64,000 nt of DNA from Bartonella sp. ML70XJBT.G (GCF_028618575.1 NZ_JAQITA010000001.1:124001-188000), one strand, 5' to 3'. Counted from the stretch's first letter, positions 38,065 through 48,327 are shown. Numbers and translations are program-made. The notes: a model not told the origin generated them from the letters alone.

Positions 38065-39222
38065 AGCATCTGTTGTTAAAAGCAAATAATAGTCTTTGTT
38101 CCCTGATTGTTTTGAAGGTTAGAAAACAGCACTTTTTGTTCTCTTAAGAGCAATATTCTAGAATCATTTTCAATAGAGACATGTTTCAATATGACTTTAA
38201 AAGGCTGTTTTAGTTTAAGAAACAGGAGTCTTCTCAAGATTCAGTCTCTATGCATTCTAGCTAATTTAACTTTCACAAATGTGACTTCTTTTTTGATAAC
38301 ACATTGTTTTATAATCATAAATCAATGTTTTTAACTTGTATTGTTAATTCGAATATAATCATGTGTTTCTTATCTTAAAGCCATTAAAATTGCTTTCTTA
38401 TGCGTTATAAGCGTGTTTGTGTGTGGGTAAATACCGTAAAAGGAGGGAACATACCTTTTTTGAAAACTCTCAAATGCAAGAATTGTCACCATATTTTGGG
38501 TTGGCAAATAATATGATGATGCTCGTTTGCTGTTTCATTAGTGTAAAATTGGTGGTGCATAATGGTTTTACTACTATAATTTTTATGGGTGATACTCGTG
38601 AAATGGGCTTGAGAGATTTAGAGCAATGTTTCTTCAAAAAGGTCTGTGCAATTGGCAGCATAATGGTATGTTGTAGCATCCTGTTGTGCATGAGAGTGCG
38701 ATTCTATTCAAGAACTGGCAATAACAGCGTGAGGCAATGCGGAATCTCCATGAGATGATGGAAATTATAAGGAATGCTTCACAAATGGCTATTGTCCAAT
38801 GAAAGATAATTTACAACTTTCTAAGAAAAAGCCGTATTCTGAAATTGAAGAAGAAAAGATGATCATTTTTATTATGACCAATGATCAAGTAAAAGACAAT
38901 ATATTGAATTATAAGAATTTATTGTTTTGATAATCGCAATATCATAAGATTTTTTTATTTGAAATCTGTTCAAGGTCAATCAATAAAAATCACTCTTTTG
39001 TATGCCATCAATAGGATTAACGTGTAGATCCATTTTATAAAGGGGAAAGATATCTCTTCTGAATATTCTCAAATGCAAGAGTCTTTGTATCTTGAAAGAT
39101 GAAAAAGAAAAAAGAGTGATACTTGATTTGACCCTCATAAGAAGACAAGCTTTATGGAGAGGGGCATAGTCTTGTGATTTTGATTGTGTGCAGTGGTTTG
39201 TCTGCTTAAAGGTATGCCTTAT
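38065..39222. other. Gene-poor, decayed stretch
   Basis: No frame with a recognisable product. A short segment at about 38437-38480 (aaggagggaacata, then actctcaaatgcaagaa) resembles 39040-39080 (aaggggaaagata, then attctcaaatgcaagag), suggesting an old internal duplication. The base composition is very AT-rich. Confidence 0.45.
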
Positions 39223-39460
39223 CGCATTATGCTGTAAAACACCGTTGTTTGATGTACAATGATATCAGCATATGAAACTTTACGCATTCAATGTTTTTAG
39301 AAGGTATTGTATGCATATTTGGGATAGGATTTGCTCGTAGAGCTAAGTAAATCTACAAATGGTCAACAGGTGAAACTTACTGAGAGCAGCTGGATTTTTT
39401 ACAGAGCAGCACGAGTAAGAATTTTTATCATTTGAGGTGTGGGCAGGAGATCAATAAATC
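39223..39460 (+). pseudogene. Relic of the structured RNA locus found at 28498-28740
   Basis: Collinear matches to the intact locus include ttatgctgtaaaaca, cgttgtttga, ctttac then attca then tttttaga, gggatagga for gggtaggac, and aatggtcaacaggtgaaa for aatggtcagcaggtgaaa. The pairing halves of the 9-bp closing stem are not kept, and the terminator is absent. The order and orientation are the same as at 28.5 kb. Confidence 0.75.
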
Positions 39461-40222
39461 AATTTTTTCAAAAAAGTTTTCTGGTTTTAACGACTTTAGT
39501 TTTCTGGTTTAAGAGCTCATTGCAGCATTCTCTAGTTTCCTTTTTAATAATTGCGTAGTGCGGTTTGACAGCCTGATGTTATACTTTACAGTCTTCTATA
39601 CTTCTTTTATGCTCAAGGTTTTATGTGGCTTCAGCATAGCTTGTTGGCCATTTGTCATTTTGGTTTTGTTAGCAATAAATTTTTGGGCGAGGGTTCTTAT
39701 CCTGTGTGAGAGGTACTACGAGGTGACTCATTTCGTTTTTATACCAAGGTTGCGATGATGTGGTTTTATTTGGATTTTCTTTACGCGTCATTGTTTTGAT
39801 CGCTTAAAGAAATTCTTTTTACTGCTCTGAAAGAGCAGTTATTCACCCATTCTGAATGTGTTGTTTGACATATCAACCACCAAACACGGCATCTTTACGC
39901 TGCTTCTTTGATAATAAATATCGTATTTTACCATAGTTTCACTGGATGATTAGGGTACATGCTGTTTATTATTTGGTATCTGTTTTCTATCAGCATTTGG
40001 TGTTTTACGTTTACAGTAGTGGTGTTGCAGAGTTGCAGCTGTAGAGTTCATTTTGCTCATTCTTTGCATCGCATGATCACATATATCAGTATGTCTACCC
40101 CTCTCTTTTTTTATTGCAGTGGTACAGAAAAAAAGGCGCAAAGCAATTGAGCACATATTTTTATTTTTGATCAACGCGTTCTTGGAAGAGGGAGAGTCAA
40201 ATAAAGAGCACGAGGTGTGTTG
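39461..40222. other. Gene-poor stretch before cobT
   Basis: Two short hydrophobic frames (39558-39758 and 39959-40150) have neither a ribosome site nor a recognisable domain, so I do not call them genes. No terminator for the convergent cobT was found. Confidence 0.4.
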
Positions 40223-42121
40223 TTAATGTTTCTTAAGAGAATGAAGTTTTTTATTGCTAAAGAGGGATTCTAATTGTTTTGTTATAGCGTTGGCGAGTTC
40301 TTCGGCGTTCATAATTGTTACAGCATGTTGATAATAGCGTGTGACATCATGACCAATACCAATGGCAATGAGTTCTATAGGAGAATGTGTTTGGATTTCT
40401 TGAATCACCGCGCGTAAATGTTTTTCTAAATAATTGCTGGAATTAACCGATAGTGTTGAATCATCAACGGGAGCTCCATCGGAAATAACCATAAGAATGC
40501 GACGTTGTTCACGTCGTGATAAAAGGCGTTGATGGGCCCAAATCAACGCTTCACCGTCGATATTTTCTTTCAATAATCCTTCCTGCATCATGAGACCTAA
40601 ATTGCGTCGTGCACGACGCCATGGGGTATCAGCATTTTTATAGATTATGTGGCATAAATCATTAAGGCGCCCAGGATGATTGGGTTTGTTTTGGCTAAGC
40701 CACTGTTCGCGTGATTGTCCTCCTTTCCAAGTTTTGGTGGTAAAGCCTAAAATTTCAACTTTTACACCGCAACGTTCAAGAGTTTGTGCCAAAATATCCG
40801 CACAACTTGCTGCAACTGTAATGGGACGTCCTCGCATGGAGCCCGAATTGTCAATGAGAAGTGAAACAACGGTATCGCGAAATTGGGTATTGCTTTCCAT
40901 TTTGAAAGAAAGGGGTTGCATAGGATCAATGATCAGACGGGAAAGCCGTGCGGTATCGAGATATCCTTCCTCAAGGTCAAAAGTCCAATTGCGATTTTGT
41001 TGTGCCATAAGGCGGCGTTGTAGGCGATTTGCTAAGCGTCCAACAATATTTTGTAGATGATTGATTTGCCTATCAAGATAACGGCGCAAGTGATCCAATT
41101 CGCTTTCAGAACAAAAATCCGTCGCTTCCAAAACTTCATCAAACTGACGGGTGAAAACTTTATAGTCCGCAAGTCTTTCCATTTGCTCTGAAATAGTCAA
41201 AAGATGTTTGGAGTGACTCGATTCTTTTTGCCTAGAACCTCTTTCTTGCTCTTTTGCATCTTTATGATTGTCGTTTGACTTTGTTGCTTTGGTTTTTCCT
41301 TTGTCTTGTACGTCACTTTCTTGTTCAGTGGCTGCTTGGTCTTCACTCTTAGTGTGTTTTGGTTTTTTGCTTTCTTTGTCTGTTTTGTTTTGCGGTTCAC
41401 ACGCGTTTGTTGATTTTTGATTGTCTAAGTTGCGCGATGTTTCTTCAAATTGCGCTGCCATTTTTAATGTCACAAGCATTCGGCGAACAATCCGCGCAAA
41501 GGCATGTTGATCGTGAATATGATGGGTTAGTTCATTCAGTTCTGTAGCGGCTTTTTGTTCAATTTCTTGACGCCATAATTCTAATACTGGTCCTGCTTCT
41601 TCAGGGGGCGCGCGTTTTGTGATTTTTTCGCGCAATAAAAGCGCAATTGCTTCTTGAATGGGGGCTTCACTTTGGCTACTAATCTTTTGATAATGGGCTC
41701 TTTGATATTTATCAGCAAGCATGCCATCAAGATTTTGTGCAATTCCTTCCATACTTAAAGTGCCGATTGCTTCAACACGGGTTTGCTCAAGAGCATCAAA
41801 GATAGCACGTGCTGTCGATTCTTGTGGGGAAAATTGTTGGTGAATGTGCTTGTCATGCCATGCTGTGCGTAGCGCCATGGAATCGCCTAGTCCGCGGCTA
41901 ATTGTTATATCTTTATCTGTCGCGTGTTGTGGGAGTTCCGGTAAGTGGGCGTATTTTTCGCTTAAAGATGGACGGTCATGGCTAAAGGAAACTTCAAGGT
42001 TGGGCGTACCAGCAATGGCACGGATACAAGTGGAAAGTGCTTTTTTAAAAGCTTCAGCATTAAGACTGCTGTGGGAAGAGTCATTTATTAGATTTTTGTG
42101 GTCACCAGTATTGGTAGCCAT
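40223..42121 (-). CDS. cobT: Cobaltochelatase subunit CobT-like protein (VWA domain)
   Basis: 632 residues. The N-terminal half is typical CobT ([19 protein letters not shown]). A long Lys/Glu/Gln-rich linker lies at about residues 240-310. The C-terminal von Willebrand A domain has the MIDAS motif DNSGS, followed by [32 protein letters not shown]. CobT with CobS and CobN inserts cobalt into hydrogenobyrinic acid diamide in aerobic B12 synthesis. No cobN or other B12 gene is present here, so another metal-chelatase or chaperone role is possible. It lies 14 bp after cobS. Confidence 0.9.
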   Translation of the reverse strand: MATNTGDHKNLINDSSHSSLNAEAFKKALSTCIRAIAGTPNLEVSFSHDRPSLSEKYAHLPELPQHATDKDITISRGLGDSMALRTAWHDKHIHQQFSPQESTARAIFDALEQTRVEAIGTLSMEGIAQNLDGMLADKYQRAHYQKISSQSEAPIQEAIALLLREKITKRAPPEEAGPVLELWRQEIEQKAATELNELTHHIHDQHAFARIVRRMLVTLKMAAQFEETSRNLDNQKSTNACEPQNKTDKESKKPKHTKSEDQAATEQESDVQDKGKTKATKSNDNHKDAKEQERGSRQKESSHSKHLLTISEQMERLADYKVFTRQFDEVLEATDFCSESELDHLRRYLDRQINHLQNIVGRLANRLQRRLMAQQNRNWTFDLEEGYLDTARLSRLIIDPMQPLSFKMESNTQFRDTVVSLLIDNSGSMRGRPITVAASCADILAQTLERCGVKVEILGFTTKTWKGGQSREQWLSQNKPNHPGRLNDLCHIIYKNADTPWRRARRNLGLMMQEGLLKENIDGEALIWAHQRLLSRREQRRILMVISDGAPVDDSTLSVNSSNYLEKHLRAVIQEIQTHSPIELIAIGIGHDVTRYYQHAVTIMNAEELANAITKQLESLFSNKKLHSLKKH

Positions 42122-42135
42122 GATTGACTTATTCC

Positions 42136-43122
42136 TTAAGGCGAAACACCATGAATGAGAGATTCGGGAAGCTCTTCTCCAAAGGCGCGTTGATAAAATT
42201 CTGCGACCATAGCACGTTCGAGTTCATCACATTTATTGAGAAAAGTAAGCCTAAAGGCAAAACCAGCATTTTGAAAAATTGCCGTATTTTCTGCCCACGT
42301 AATGACAGTGCGCGGGCTCATGACGGTGGAAAGATCTCCATTGATAAAAGACTGACGTACCATATCAGCAACATGAACCATTTGTGAAATTGTCTTTTTT
42401 CCTTCTGTTGTTTGAAAAGTTTTGACTTTAGAACAAACAATGTCAACCTCTTTATCATGGGGTAAATAATTGAGGATCGTTACAATGGACCAACGATCCA
42501 TTTGCGCTTGATTGATTTGTTGTGTACCATGATAAAGTCCTGTTGTATCACCAAGACCAACGGTATTTGCAGTGGCAAAAAGGCGAAAGGCTGGATGAGG
42601 TGTGATGACACGGCTTTGATCAAGTAAGCTTAGGCGTCCAGATGCTTCAAGGACACGCTGGATCACAAACATAACATCAGGACGTCCCGCATCATACTCA
42701 TCGAAAACAAGGGCAATATTGTTTTGGTAAGCCCATGGCAAAATCCCTTCTTTAAATTCAGTGATTTGTAAACCATCTTTTAAAACAATGGCATCTTTTC
42801 CCACCAAATCGATACGGCTTACATGACTATCGAGATTAATGCGGATACAAGGCCAATTAAGACGTGCCGCAACTTGTTCAATATGTGTTGATTTCCCTGT
42901 ACCGTGATAGCCAGAAACCATGACACGGCGGTTAAATGCAAAACCTGCTAAAATCGCTAAGGTTGTTTGCTGATCAAAAAGATAATCGGGATCTACATCA
43001 GGAACATGGGAGCTTTTTGTGCTAAAGGCTGGAACCTTTATATCCGTATCAATGTGAAACAGATCACGAGCGCAGAGTGTGGTATCGGGCACATTTTCAA
43101 CTGTAAGCTTTGTTTTTGTCAT
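42136..43122 (-). CDS. cobS: Cobaltochelatase subunit CobS-like AAA+ ATPase
   Basis: 328 residues. A MoxR-like AAA+ core has Walker [10 protein letters not shown], Walker [16 protein letters not shown] and a sensor-1 region [19 protein letters not shown]. The N-terminal block with [10 protein letters not shown] is the CobS pattern. CobS forms a ring with CobT and drives chelation by ATP hydrolysis. It is the first gene of the cobS-cobT pair; the J-domain gene upstream is on the same strand but separated by a decayed 350-bp gap. Confidence 0.92.
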   Translation of the reverse strand: MTKTKLTVENVPDTTLCARDLFHIDTDIKVPAFSTKSSHVPDVDPDYLFDQQTTLAILAGFAFNRRVMVSGYHGTGKSTHIEQVAARLNWPCIRINLDSHVSRIDLVGKDAIVLKDGLQITEFKEGILPWAYQNNIALVFDEYDAGRPDVMFVIQRVLEASGRLSLLDQSRVITPHPAFRLFATANTVGLGDTTGLYHGTQQINQAQMDRWSIVTILNYLPHDKEVDIVCSKVKTFQTTEGKKTISQMVHVADMVRQSFINGDLSTVMSPRTVITWAENTAIFQNAGFAFRLTFLNKCDELERAMVAEFYQRAFGEELPESLIHGVSP

Positions 43123-43299
43123 TGTTTTTCTGGAAGGGAGAGAACGCTATTTCCGTTTGTTAAAAAATGATACAAGACTTAAAGCACTTATGCAATGCCC
43201 TATGGTAAAAGTCTTGAATGTGAAAGAAATCCTTCGTGTTTTATAATATTTTGCAAAAGCAAAAATCATTCGCATGAATGAGTGGAGTTGATAGGTGCA

Positions 43300-43415
43300 A
43301 TCTTCCTTAGCATAAAGCAGATTTTGAGGCAAATGATAGCCGTGTAAAATATCACGAGAGTGCTCTTCTCAAAGAACGATTGTCACCATTAGAGAGAGGA
43401 TGGTCTTTTTGATCT
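43300..43415 (-). pseudogene. Decayed partial duplicate of the J-domain gene 3' end
   Basis: The plus-strand text from agcataaagcagattttgag through aacgattgtcaccatt matches 43475-43555 of the neighbouring gene (agcataaaccagattttttg through aacggttgccaccatt) at roughly four bases in five. It lies directly beyond the intact gene end in the same orientation. The frame is broken. The rest of the gap 43123-43471 shows nothing definite. Confidence 0.82.
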
Positions 43416-43471
43416 CCTTTTTTGCATTTTGTTATTGTTAGGGCAGAAGAGAGCTCTTTGAAGTGCACTTT

Positions 43472-44092
43472 TTAGCATAAACCAGATTTTTTGAGCAAAT
43501 TATAGGCGTTTAAAACATCGCGAAAGCGCTCCTCTGAAGAACGGTTGCCACCATTGGAATCTGGATGATGTTTTTTTACCAGCTCTTTGTATTTTGCTTT
43601 GATATCTTCAGATGTCGCGTTTGCTGGTAACCCTAAGGTATCAAAAGCTTTGGCTTCTAAAGGTTTTAGCCTTCGCGATGCATTATTGCTTGCATGACGC
43701 CCAGTAAAGAGTGCGAAGGGATCACGCATACGATTTTGATAGGCAGCTGTACCAGAGCGAATTTGTGCATAATTGGCGGCTGTTTTTTTCGATGTTCCAT
43801 TACTCAAATCCGTCGGCCACGTTGGGCGATGCCCTGTGAGAGCATCTTTTTGGAATTTGGCAATATCTTTATCACTAAGACCAGAGAAATAATTAAAATT
43901 TTTGTTATAAGCACGCACATGCTCAATGCAAAAATGGAGATATTGCCCTTCGTGATTTCGACCCGCTGGTGCTTTATGGGATGCCGATTTTTCACACCCT
44001 TCCCATTGGCACTGTTGCGTTTCTGATTCAGCTTTTTGTTTTTTATTGGAGCTGATTCGAATTGAGTCGAATAATTTAGATGTTATTGTCAT
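43472..44092 (-). CDS. J-domain (DnaJ-like) protein
   Basis: 206 residues. The C-terminal J domain spans about residues 145-205, with FDTLGLPANATSEDIKAKYKELV and the catalytic HPD in KKHHPDSNGG. The N-terminal part has CQWEGCEKSASHKAPAG and FCIEHVRAYNKNFNYF, a Cys/His cluster found in the rhizobial DnaJ-like proteins next to cobS and bolA. J domains stimulate DnaK ATPase; the client is unknown. The gene is divergent to bolA. Confidence 0.9.
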   Translation of the reverse strand: MTITSKLFDSIRISSNKKQKAESETQQCQWEGCEKSASHKAPAGRNHEGQYLHFCIEHVRAYNKNFNYFSGLSDKDIAKFQKDALTGHRPTWPTDLSNGTSKKTAANYAQIRSGTAAYQNRMRDPFALFTGRHASNNASRRLKPLEAKAFDTLGLPANATSEDIKAKYKELVKKHHPDSNGGNRSSEERFRDVLNAYNLLKKSGLC

Positions 44093-44213
44093 ATCTTTGA
44101 TTTATGCAAAATCGATTGATTTGACAAGAATTGACTTTTGAAAAAATTATTTTCACATTCATTTGCTAATGAAAAAATGCTTTTGTACCATGCATTTTGT
44201 GAAGGAATAAAAA

Positions 44214-44492
44214 ATGTCTACAGCAGTTCAAACAACAATTACGAAGAAGCTTCAGGATGCTTTTCATCCACAAAAACTTGAGGTGATTAATGAGAGCCAT
44301 CTGCATGAGGGACATCCACATGATGAACATGCTTTTGATGGTAAAGGGGAAACGCATTTTCGGGTGAAAATTTTCTCTTCTGCTTTCGCAGGCATGACGC
44401 GTGTGGAAATCCATCGCGCGATTTATCACGTTTTACAAAAAGAGCTTGCAACCTGTGTTCATGCTTTAGCGCTTGAGGTTGAATCGGTTTAA
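44214..44492 (+). CDS. BolA-family protein
   Basis: 92 residues. A BolA/YrbA fold is indicated by LEVINESHLHEGHPHDE (His-rich loop), THFRVKIFSSAFAGMTRVEIHRAIYHVL and the C-terminal HALALEVE. BolA proteins partner monothiol glutaredoxins in Fe-S cluster handling. A gaaggaataaaa site precedes the ATG. It is divergent from the J-domain gene, a conserved arrangement in Rhizobiales. The gap 44493-44669 has no feature. Confidence 0.92.
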   Translation: MSTAVQTTITKKLQDAFHPQKLEVINESHLHEGHPHDEHAFDGKGETHFRVKIFSSAFAGMTRVEIHRAIYHVLQKELATCVHALALEVESV

Positions 44493-44669
44493 TATTTTAC
44501 TTTTGTTCAAGAGTTTTTAAGGACGGAATAAAATTTTTTCAGATATGAAAAGCGCAGAAATCCATCGGGTGATTTTATCTCAGGGTGATAGAATGAATTC
44601 GTCAATCTGCATTCGTGCTGTGACATTTAGGATTACATTGATTTTATTTTCTCTGTTTGTATAAATATG

Positions 44670-45638
44670 TCAAGAACGTGGATGCGCCTTTTGATAAATT
44701 TCCAATAAGTGCTCCGTATCAACGTGGGTATAGGCTTGGGTGGTGGAAAGACTCACATGGCCAAGAAGTTCTTGAATCGTGCGTAAATCTCCTCCCCGTG
44801 ATAAAAGATGTGTGGCAAAGGAATGGCGCAATGTGTGTGGTGTTGCTGTTTCTGGTAAACCAAGCTGTGCTCGTAAGTTTCGCATAGCACGTTGAATGAT
44901 GGCTGCTTGTAGGGGGCCACCCCTTGCACCTCGGAACATTGGTTGGTTGTCTCCTAAAGGGTATGGGCAGCATTTAAGATAATTTTGTACGGCTTCGTGA
45001 ACAACATTGATGAGAGGAACAAGGCGCGTTTTGCCTCCTTTGCCTGTTACGAATAAGCTTCTTTTCTGGGGGGCAGAAAATTGTTCGGGGGTGAGACTTA
45101 AAGCTTCAGATATCCGCATTCCACAGCCATAGAGGAGGACGAAAACAGCAGTATTTCGAGCGGTAATCCATGGTTCATTTTCTTGTTGATTTTCTTGTTT
45201 TATTAAATGTAGTGCTGATTTTATCGCTAAAGGTTTTGGTAGAGATTTTGGGTGTTTGGGGGTGCGGACAAGCTTCGCAGCAGGAATGTTGACAATTCCC
45301 TCACGGGATAAGTAGCTGAAAAAAGAGCGCATTCCCGCCATTCCTCGGCTCAAGGAACGCGCACTTATTTTGCCCGTGCGCCGGTAAGCCAAATAAGAGC
45401 GCAAATCAACAACACGCAAATTGGCAAGATCATTGAAAGTTGGTTTATGTCCTAAATGTTGACAGAGAAAAGACAAAAATTGTCGCGTATCACGTTCATA
45501 GGCTTCTACTGTTTTTACAGCCATGCGACGTGTTTCAAGCAGGCAATCCAGCCAATTTTTTCTTGCACTTAAAACAGCATGATCTGCTGGAATAAGAGGG
45601 ACAGTTTCATCTTTTCTCGTATCATCTTTTAGGGGCAT
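44670..45638 (-). CDS. xerC: Tyrosine recombinase XerC
   Basis: 322 residues: an N-terminal SAM-like DNA-binding domain (ETRRMAVKTVEAYERDTRQFLSFL) and a catalytic domain. Its active-site residues appear in GCGMRISEAL (Arg), TGKGGKTRLVPL (Lys), HTLRHSFATHLL (His, Arg), GHVSLSTTQAYTHV (His and nucleophile Tyr). With XerD it resolves chromosome dimers at dif. The first 20 residues are variable. It lies 3 bp after the sapC-like gene on the same strand. Confidence 0.92.
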   Translation of the reverse strand: MPLKDDTRKDETVPLIPADHAVLSARKNWLDCLLETRRMAVKTVEAYERDTRQFLSFLCQHLGHKPTFNDLANLRVVDLRSYLAYRRTGKISARSLSRGMAGMRSFFSYLSREGIVNIPAAKLVRTPKHPKSLPKPLAIKSALHLIKQENQQENEPWITARNTAVFVLLYGCGMRISEALSLTPEQFSAPQKRSLFVTGKGGKTRLVPLINVVHEAVQNYLKCCPYPLGDNQPMFRGARGGPLQAAIIQRAMRNLRAQLGLPETATPHTLRHSFATHLLSRGGDLRTIQELLGHVSLSTTQAYTHVDTEHLLEIYQKAHPRS

Positions 45639-45641
45639 TTC

Positions 45642-46451
45642 TTAATTGAGGGTCTCTTTCTTAGTCGGTTCTTCACTCGTCTCATTTTGTGATTGCATTT
45701 CGCTATTGGCAAGCTGTTTTTCACCTTTGAGAGAGAGTATCTTTAAAAGATTATTTGTTGACATAAGATGTGCAAAGATCAATCCTAAAAAGCCATTTTT
45801 ATGGAGCTTTGCAAGTTGACTTGCGGAGAGTTTATTCAGTTTTTCTTCATCAACAATCCAAAAGTGCTCTAATTGCGCTGAAAGACCTTTGTCGTTCTTT
45901 ACATTGATGGATTTTTGACTGAGAAGATCCATCTCCACAAGGGCGTCAATAAACTCAGCGGTTTTTTCCATAGCAATTTTAAAGCTTTCAAGAAAACGAA
46001 TGCGCTCTTCCATAAAAGGAGAAATAGAACCATCGGAATTAAAAAGCTCCGTGCCGGCAACTTCATTAAACATGCCTGATTTTTGATCAAAGCAAACAGA
46101 AAGCTCTTTTTCATTGCTCAGTTGTGCAAGAACAAAGGGATAGCGGCGGACAAAAGCTGGAACATAAGTATTTGTTTTCCAACTCTTATCAGAGTCTATA
46201 TAATCATTTTCATCGTTAGAAAGACCAACAAGAGCAGCAGATGTATAATGCCGTTTCTTTTGTTCGTCTTCTGCGGACATAAATAAAATCGGATAGTCTA
46301 GTGCGGCTTGAAAATATTCACTACTTGCTAAAGGAACCCAGTGGGTGTCTTTAGCGAAAGACATATCACTTGGAGGGGCAAATTTAAGGTTTTTATGAGA
46401 AACTTTGTTGATTGGGGTGATATCTTTGTAAAAGAGCATAACATTTGCCAT
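45642..46451 (-). CDS. SapC-family protein
   Basis: 269 residues. The N-terminus (FYKDITPINKVSHKNLKF), THWVPLASSEYFQAALDYPILF and the later FVRRYPFVLAQLSNEKELSVCFDQ match the SapC family first described next to Campylobacter S-layer genes. Its biochemical role is not known. The C-terminal 30 residues are polar and low in complexity. It precedes xerC and may share its transcript. Confidence 0.85.
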   Translation of the reverse strand: MANVMLFYKDITPINKVSHKNLKFAPPSDMSFAKDTHWVPLASSEYFQAALDYPILFMSAEDEQKKRHYTSAALVGLSNDENDYIDSDKSWKTNTYVPAFVRRYPFVLAQLSNEKELSVCFDQKSGMFNEVAGTELFNSDGSISPFMEERIRFLESFKIAMEKTAEFIDALVEMDLLSQKSINVKNDKGLSAQLEHFWIVDEEKLNKLSASQLAKLHKNGFLGLIFAHLMSTNNLLKILSLKGEKQLANSEMQSQNETSEEPTKKETLN

Positions 46452-46593
46452 AAGACTTCTCCTTATATTGATTTGTTTATTAATTTGCTGTTGTTACCAA
46501 GAAAGGTCTTTGGGGAAGATTGTCTCATATGGCAACAAGATTGAACAAAAAATTATACGTGAAAGATTCGTTTGTGAGAGATAATGTTTTTGC

Positions 46594-47124
46594 ATGAAGT
46601 ATAATCAAAAAAAGCTTAAAAATAAAGTCTATCTTGCCATTATTGGTTCCGCCCATGGCATAAAAGGCGATGTTTTGGTTAAAATCTTAAGTGATAAACC
46701 GCAATATTTAAAGACTTACGGTACCCTTTATGATGATATGGGGCATTTTTATGAAATTGTAACGCTTCGCATGCAAAAAAACAATGCGATTGTGCATTTT
46801 AAAGGAATTGAAGATCGCAATGCTGCTGAAGCTTTAAAAGGGATTCGCCTTTATGTTCGCCGAGATCAATTGGTAGAAGATTTGACGGAGGATGAATTTT
46901 ATCAAGTCGATTTAATTGGGCTTCGTATTCAGGATGGGTCTGGTCAAACTTTGGGTGAGGTGAGTGGTTTTTTTAATTTTGGCGCTGGTGATTTGCTTGA
47001 AATGCGGTTGAATACGGGTAAAACTGTGCTTATTCCCTTTAGTAAGGCAGCGGTGCCAGAAATTTGTCTTGCTGCTGGCTTATTGGTTGTTGATCCAGTG
47101 GCTGCTGGTTTAACGGATCGGTGA
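46594..47124 (+). CDS. rimM: 16S rRNA processing protein RimM
   Basis: 176 residues. The N-terminal RimM domain has VYLAIIGSAHGIKGDVLVKIL and FKGIEDRNAAEALKGIRLYV; the C-terminal PRC-barrel has EFYQVDLIGLRIQDGSGQTLGEVSGFFNFGAGDLLEM and VLIPFSKAAVPEI. It assists 30S head assembly around S19. In relatives it follows rpsP; here it heads a separate rimM-trmD-rplS cluster. Confidence 0.95.
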   Translation: MKYNQKKLKNKVYLAIIGSAHGIKGDVLVKILSDKPQYLKTYGTLYDDMGHFYEIVTLRMQKNNAIVHFKGIEDRNAAEALKGIRLYVRRDQLVEDLTEDEFYQVDLIGLRIQDGSGQTLGEVSGFFNFGAGDLLEMRLNTGKTVLIPFSKAAVPEICLAAGLLVVDPVAAGLTDR

Positions 47125-47153
47125 GAAAAGAATAAATCACCTAGAACTCAAAA

Positions 47154-47411
47154 ATGAAAATGAAGACCAACATAAAAAGGAAAATGAAAGCATGTAAAGA
47201 TGTCTTTCTTAAAACGGGTGTGAAATTTTATCCTAAAATGCTGCCTAGATTTTTGGATTATTTCTTAAGCCAGATATGCTTTAAAGCAGGGGAAATGTTG
47301 GATACAGAGTCGATGGATGCTTTTGCTTTGAATAAATATTATGGCGTTGATGTGAGCTGTTGGTGTGGGTTTTGTACGGTTTGGGGTTACAAGCTAGAGA
47401 TGAAAGAATGA
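47154..47411 (+). pseudogene. Degenerate duplicate of the trmD 5' end
   Basis: An 85-codon frame between rimM and trmD. Its residues FYPKMLPRFLDYFLSQ, then FALNKYYGVDVS, align in order with the trmD start ([16 protein letters not shown], then [12 protein letters not shown]). The conserved Gly-rich segment that follows in TrmD is replaced by Cys/Trp-rich sequence, so it cannot form the methyltransferase knot. The frame is still open, and a gaaaatgaag start context exists, so expression as a short peptide is not excluded. Confidence 0.8.
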
Positions 47412-47415
47412 AAAA

Positions 47416-48114
47416 ATGAAGTTTCAAGCGCGCATTTTAACACTTTATCCTGAAATGTTTCCAGGGTTTTTGGGTTATTCTTTAGCCGGACAAGCTTTAG
47501 CGCGAGGCATATGGTCATTGGAGACAGTGCAGATTAGAGATTTTGCTTTGGATAAACACCATAGTGTGGATGATACACCAGCTGGTGGCGGAGCTGGTAT
47601 GGTGATGCGGGCGGATGTGTTAGCGGCTGCATTGGATAGTTGTCCCAATGATTCGCCAAGGTTATTAATGAGTCCACGTGGACGTCCTTTTGATCAAACT
47701 TATGCACGCTCTTTGGCGTGTGAGACTGGTGTGACATTGGTTTGTGGACGTTTTGAAGGTGTCGATGAACGGGTCATAGAGGCGCGGGGATTGGAAGAGG
47801 TATCCATTGGAGATTATATCCTTTCAGGGGGTGAAACGGCGGCATTGGTTCTGTTGGATGCTATTATACGTCTTCTCCCTAGTGTGATGGGGAATGAGGC
47901 TTCTGCAAAATGTGAAAGTTTTGAGAATGATTTGCTGGAACATCCTCAGTATACTCGTCCTGCTCTTTTTGAAGGACGTGCTATTCCACCAGTGTTAACA
48001 TCAGGGCATCACAAAGCTATTGCTGATTGGCGCCAACAGCAAGCAGAACTGTTAACACGTCAACGTCGTCCTGATCTTTATGCGCGTTATGAGAAAAATC
48101 GTCATAAAACTTGA
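47416..48114 (+). CDS. trmD: tRNA (guanine37-N1)-methyltransferase
   Basis: 232 residues. The SPOUT domain has [49 protein letters not shown] and [20 protein letters not shown] (the SAM-binding trefoil knot), with a C-terminal DNA/tRNA-binding tail. It makes m1G37 and prevents frameshifting. ATG 47416 is used; an in-frame-shifted ATG overlaps the preceding degenerate ORF. rplS follows after 213 bp. Confidence 0.96.
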   Translation: MKFQARILTLYPEMFPGFLGYSLAGQALARGIWSLETVQIRDFALDKHHSVDDTPAGGGAGMVMRADVLAAALDSCPNDSPRLLMSPRGRPFDQTYARSLACETGVTLVCGRFEGVDERVIEARGLEEVSIGDYILSGGETAALVLLDAIIRLLPSVMGNEASAKCESFENDLLEHPQYTRPALFEGRAIPPVLTSGHHKAIADWRQQQAELLTRQRRPDLYARYEKNRHKT

Positions 48115-48327
48115 TTCATGTTGTAAGGTGGTGTATGGCATGGCTCTCTTTTGAAAGAATTTTTATATAAGGTTTTTCTATAGTTCCAAAATTAAAATGA
48201 AGGAATGGTGTATTCGCTCCTGTGTCATGCATAGCCTAAAGAATGTCTTTTCTTTTTATGAGAAAGCTTTTTGCGGCAAGAGTTGAGCGCTCTGACTGTT
48301 CGATAAAGAACATGAAGGATAAAGGAA

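Noticed and set aside
39558-39758. Hydrophobic 66-codon frame
   Set aside because: No ribosome site, no family resemblance, and T-rich DNA produces such hydrophobic frames by chance.
39959-40150. 63-codon frame with hydrophobic start
   Set aside because: Cys/Ser-rich random-looking composition and no start signal; an equally long frame lies on the other strand.
41197-41400. Lys-rich 67-codon frame inside cobT
   Set aside because: Shifted reading of the low-complexity linker of CobT.
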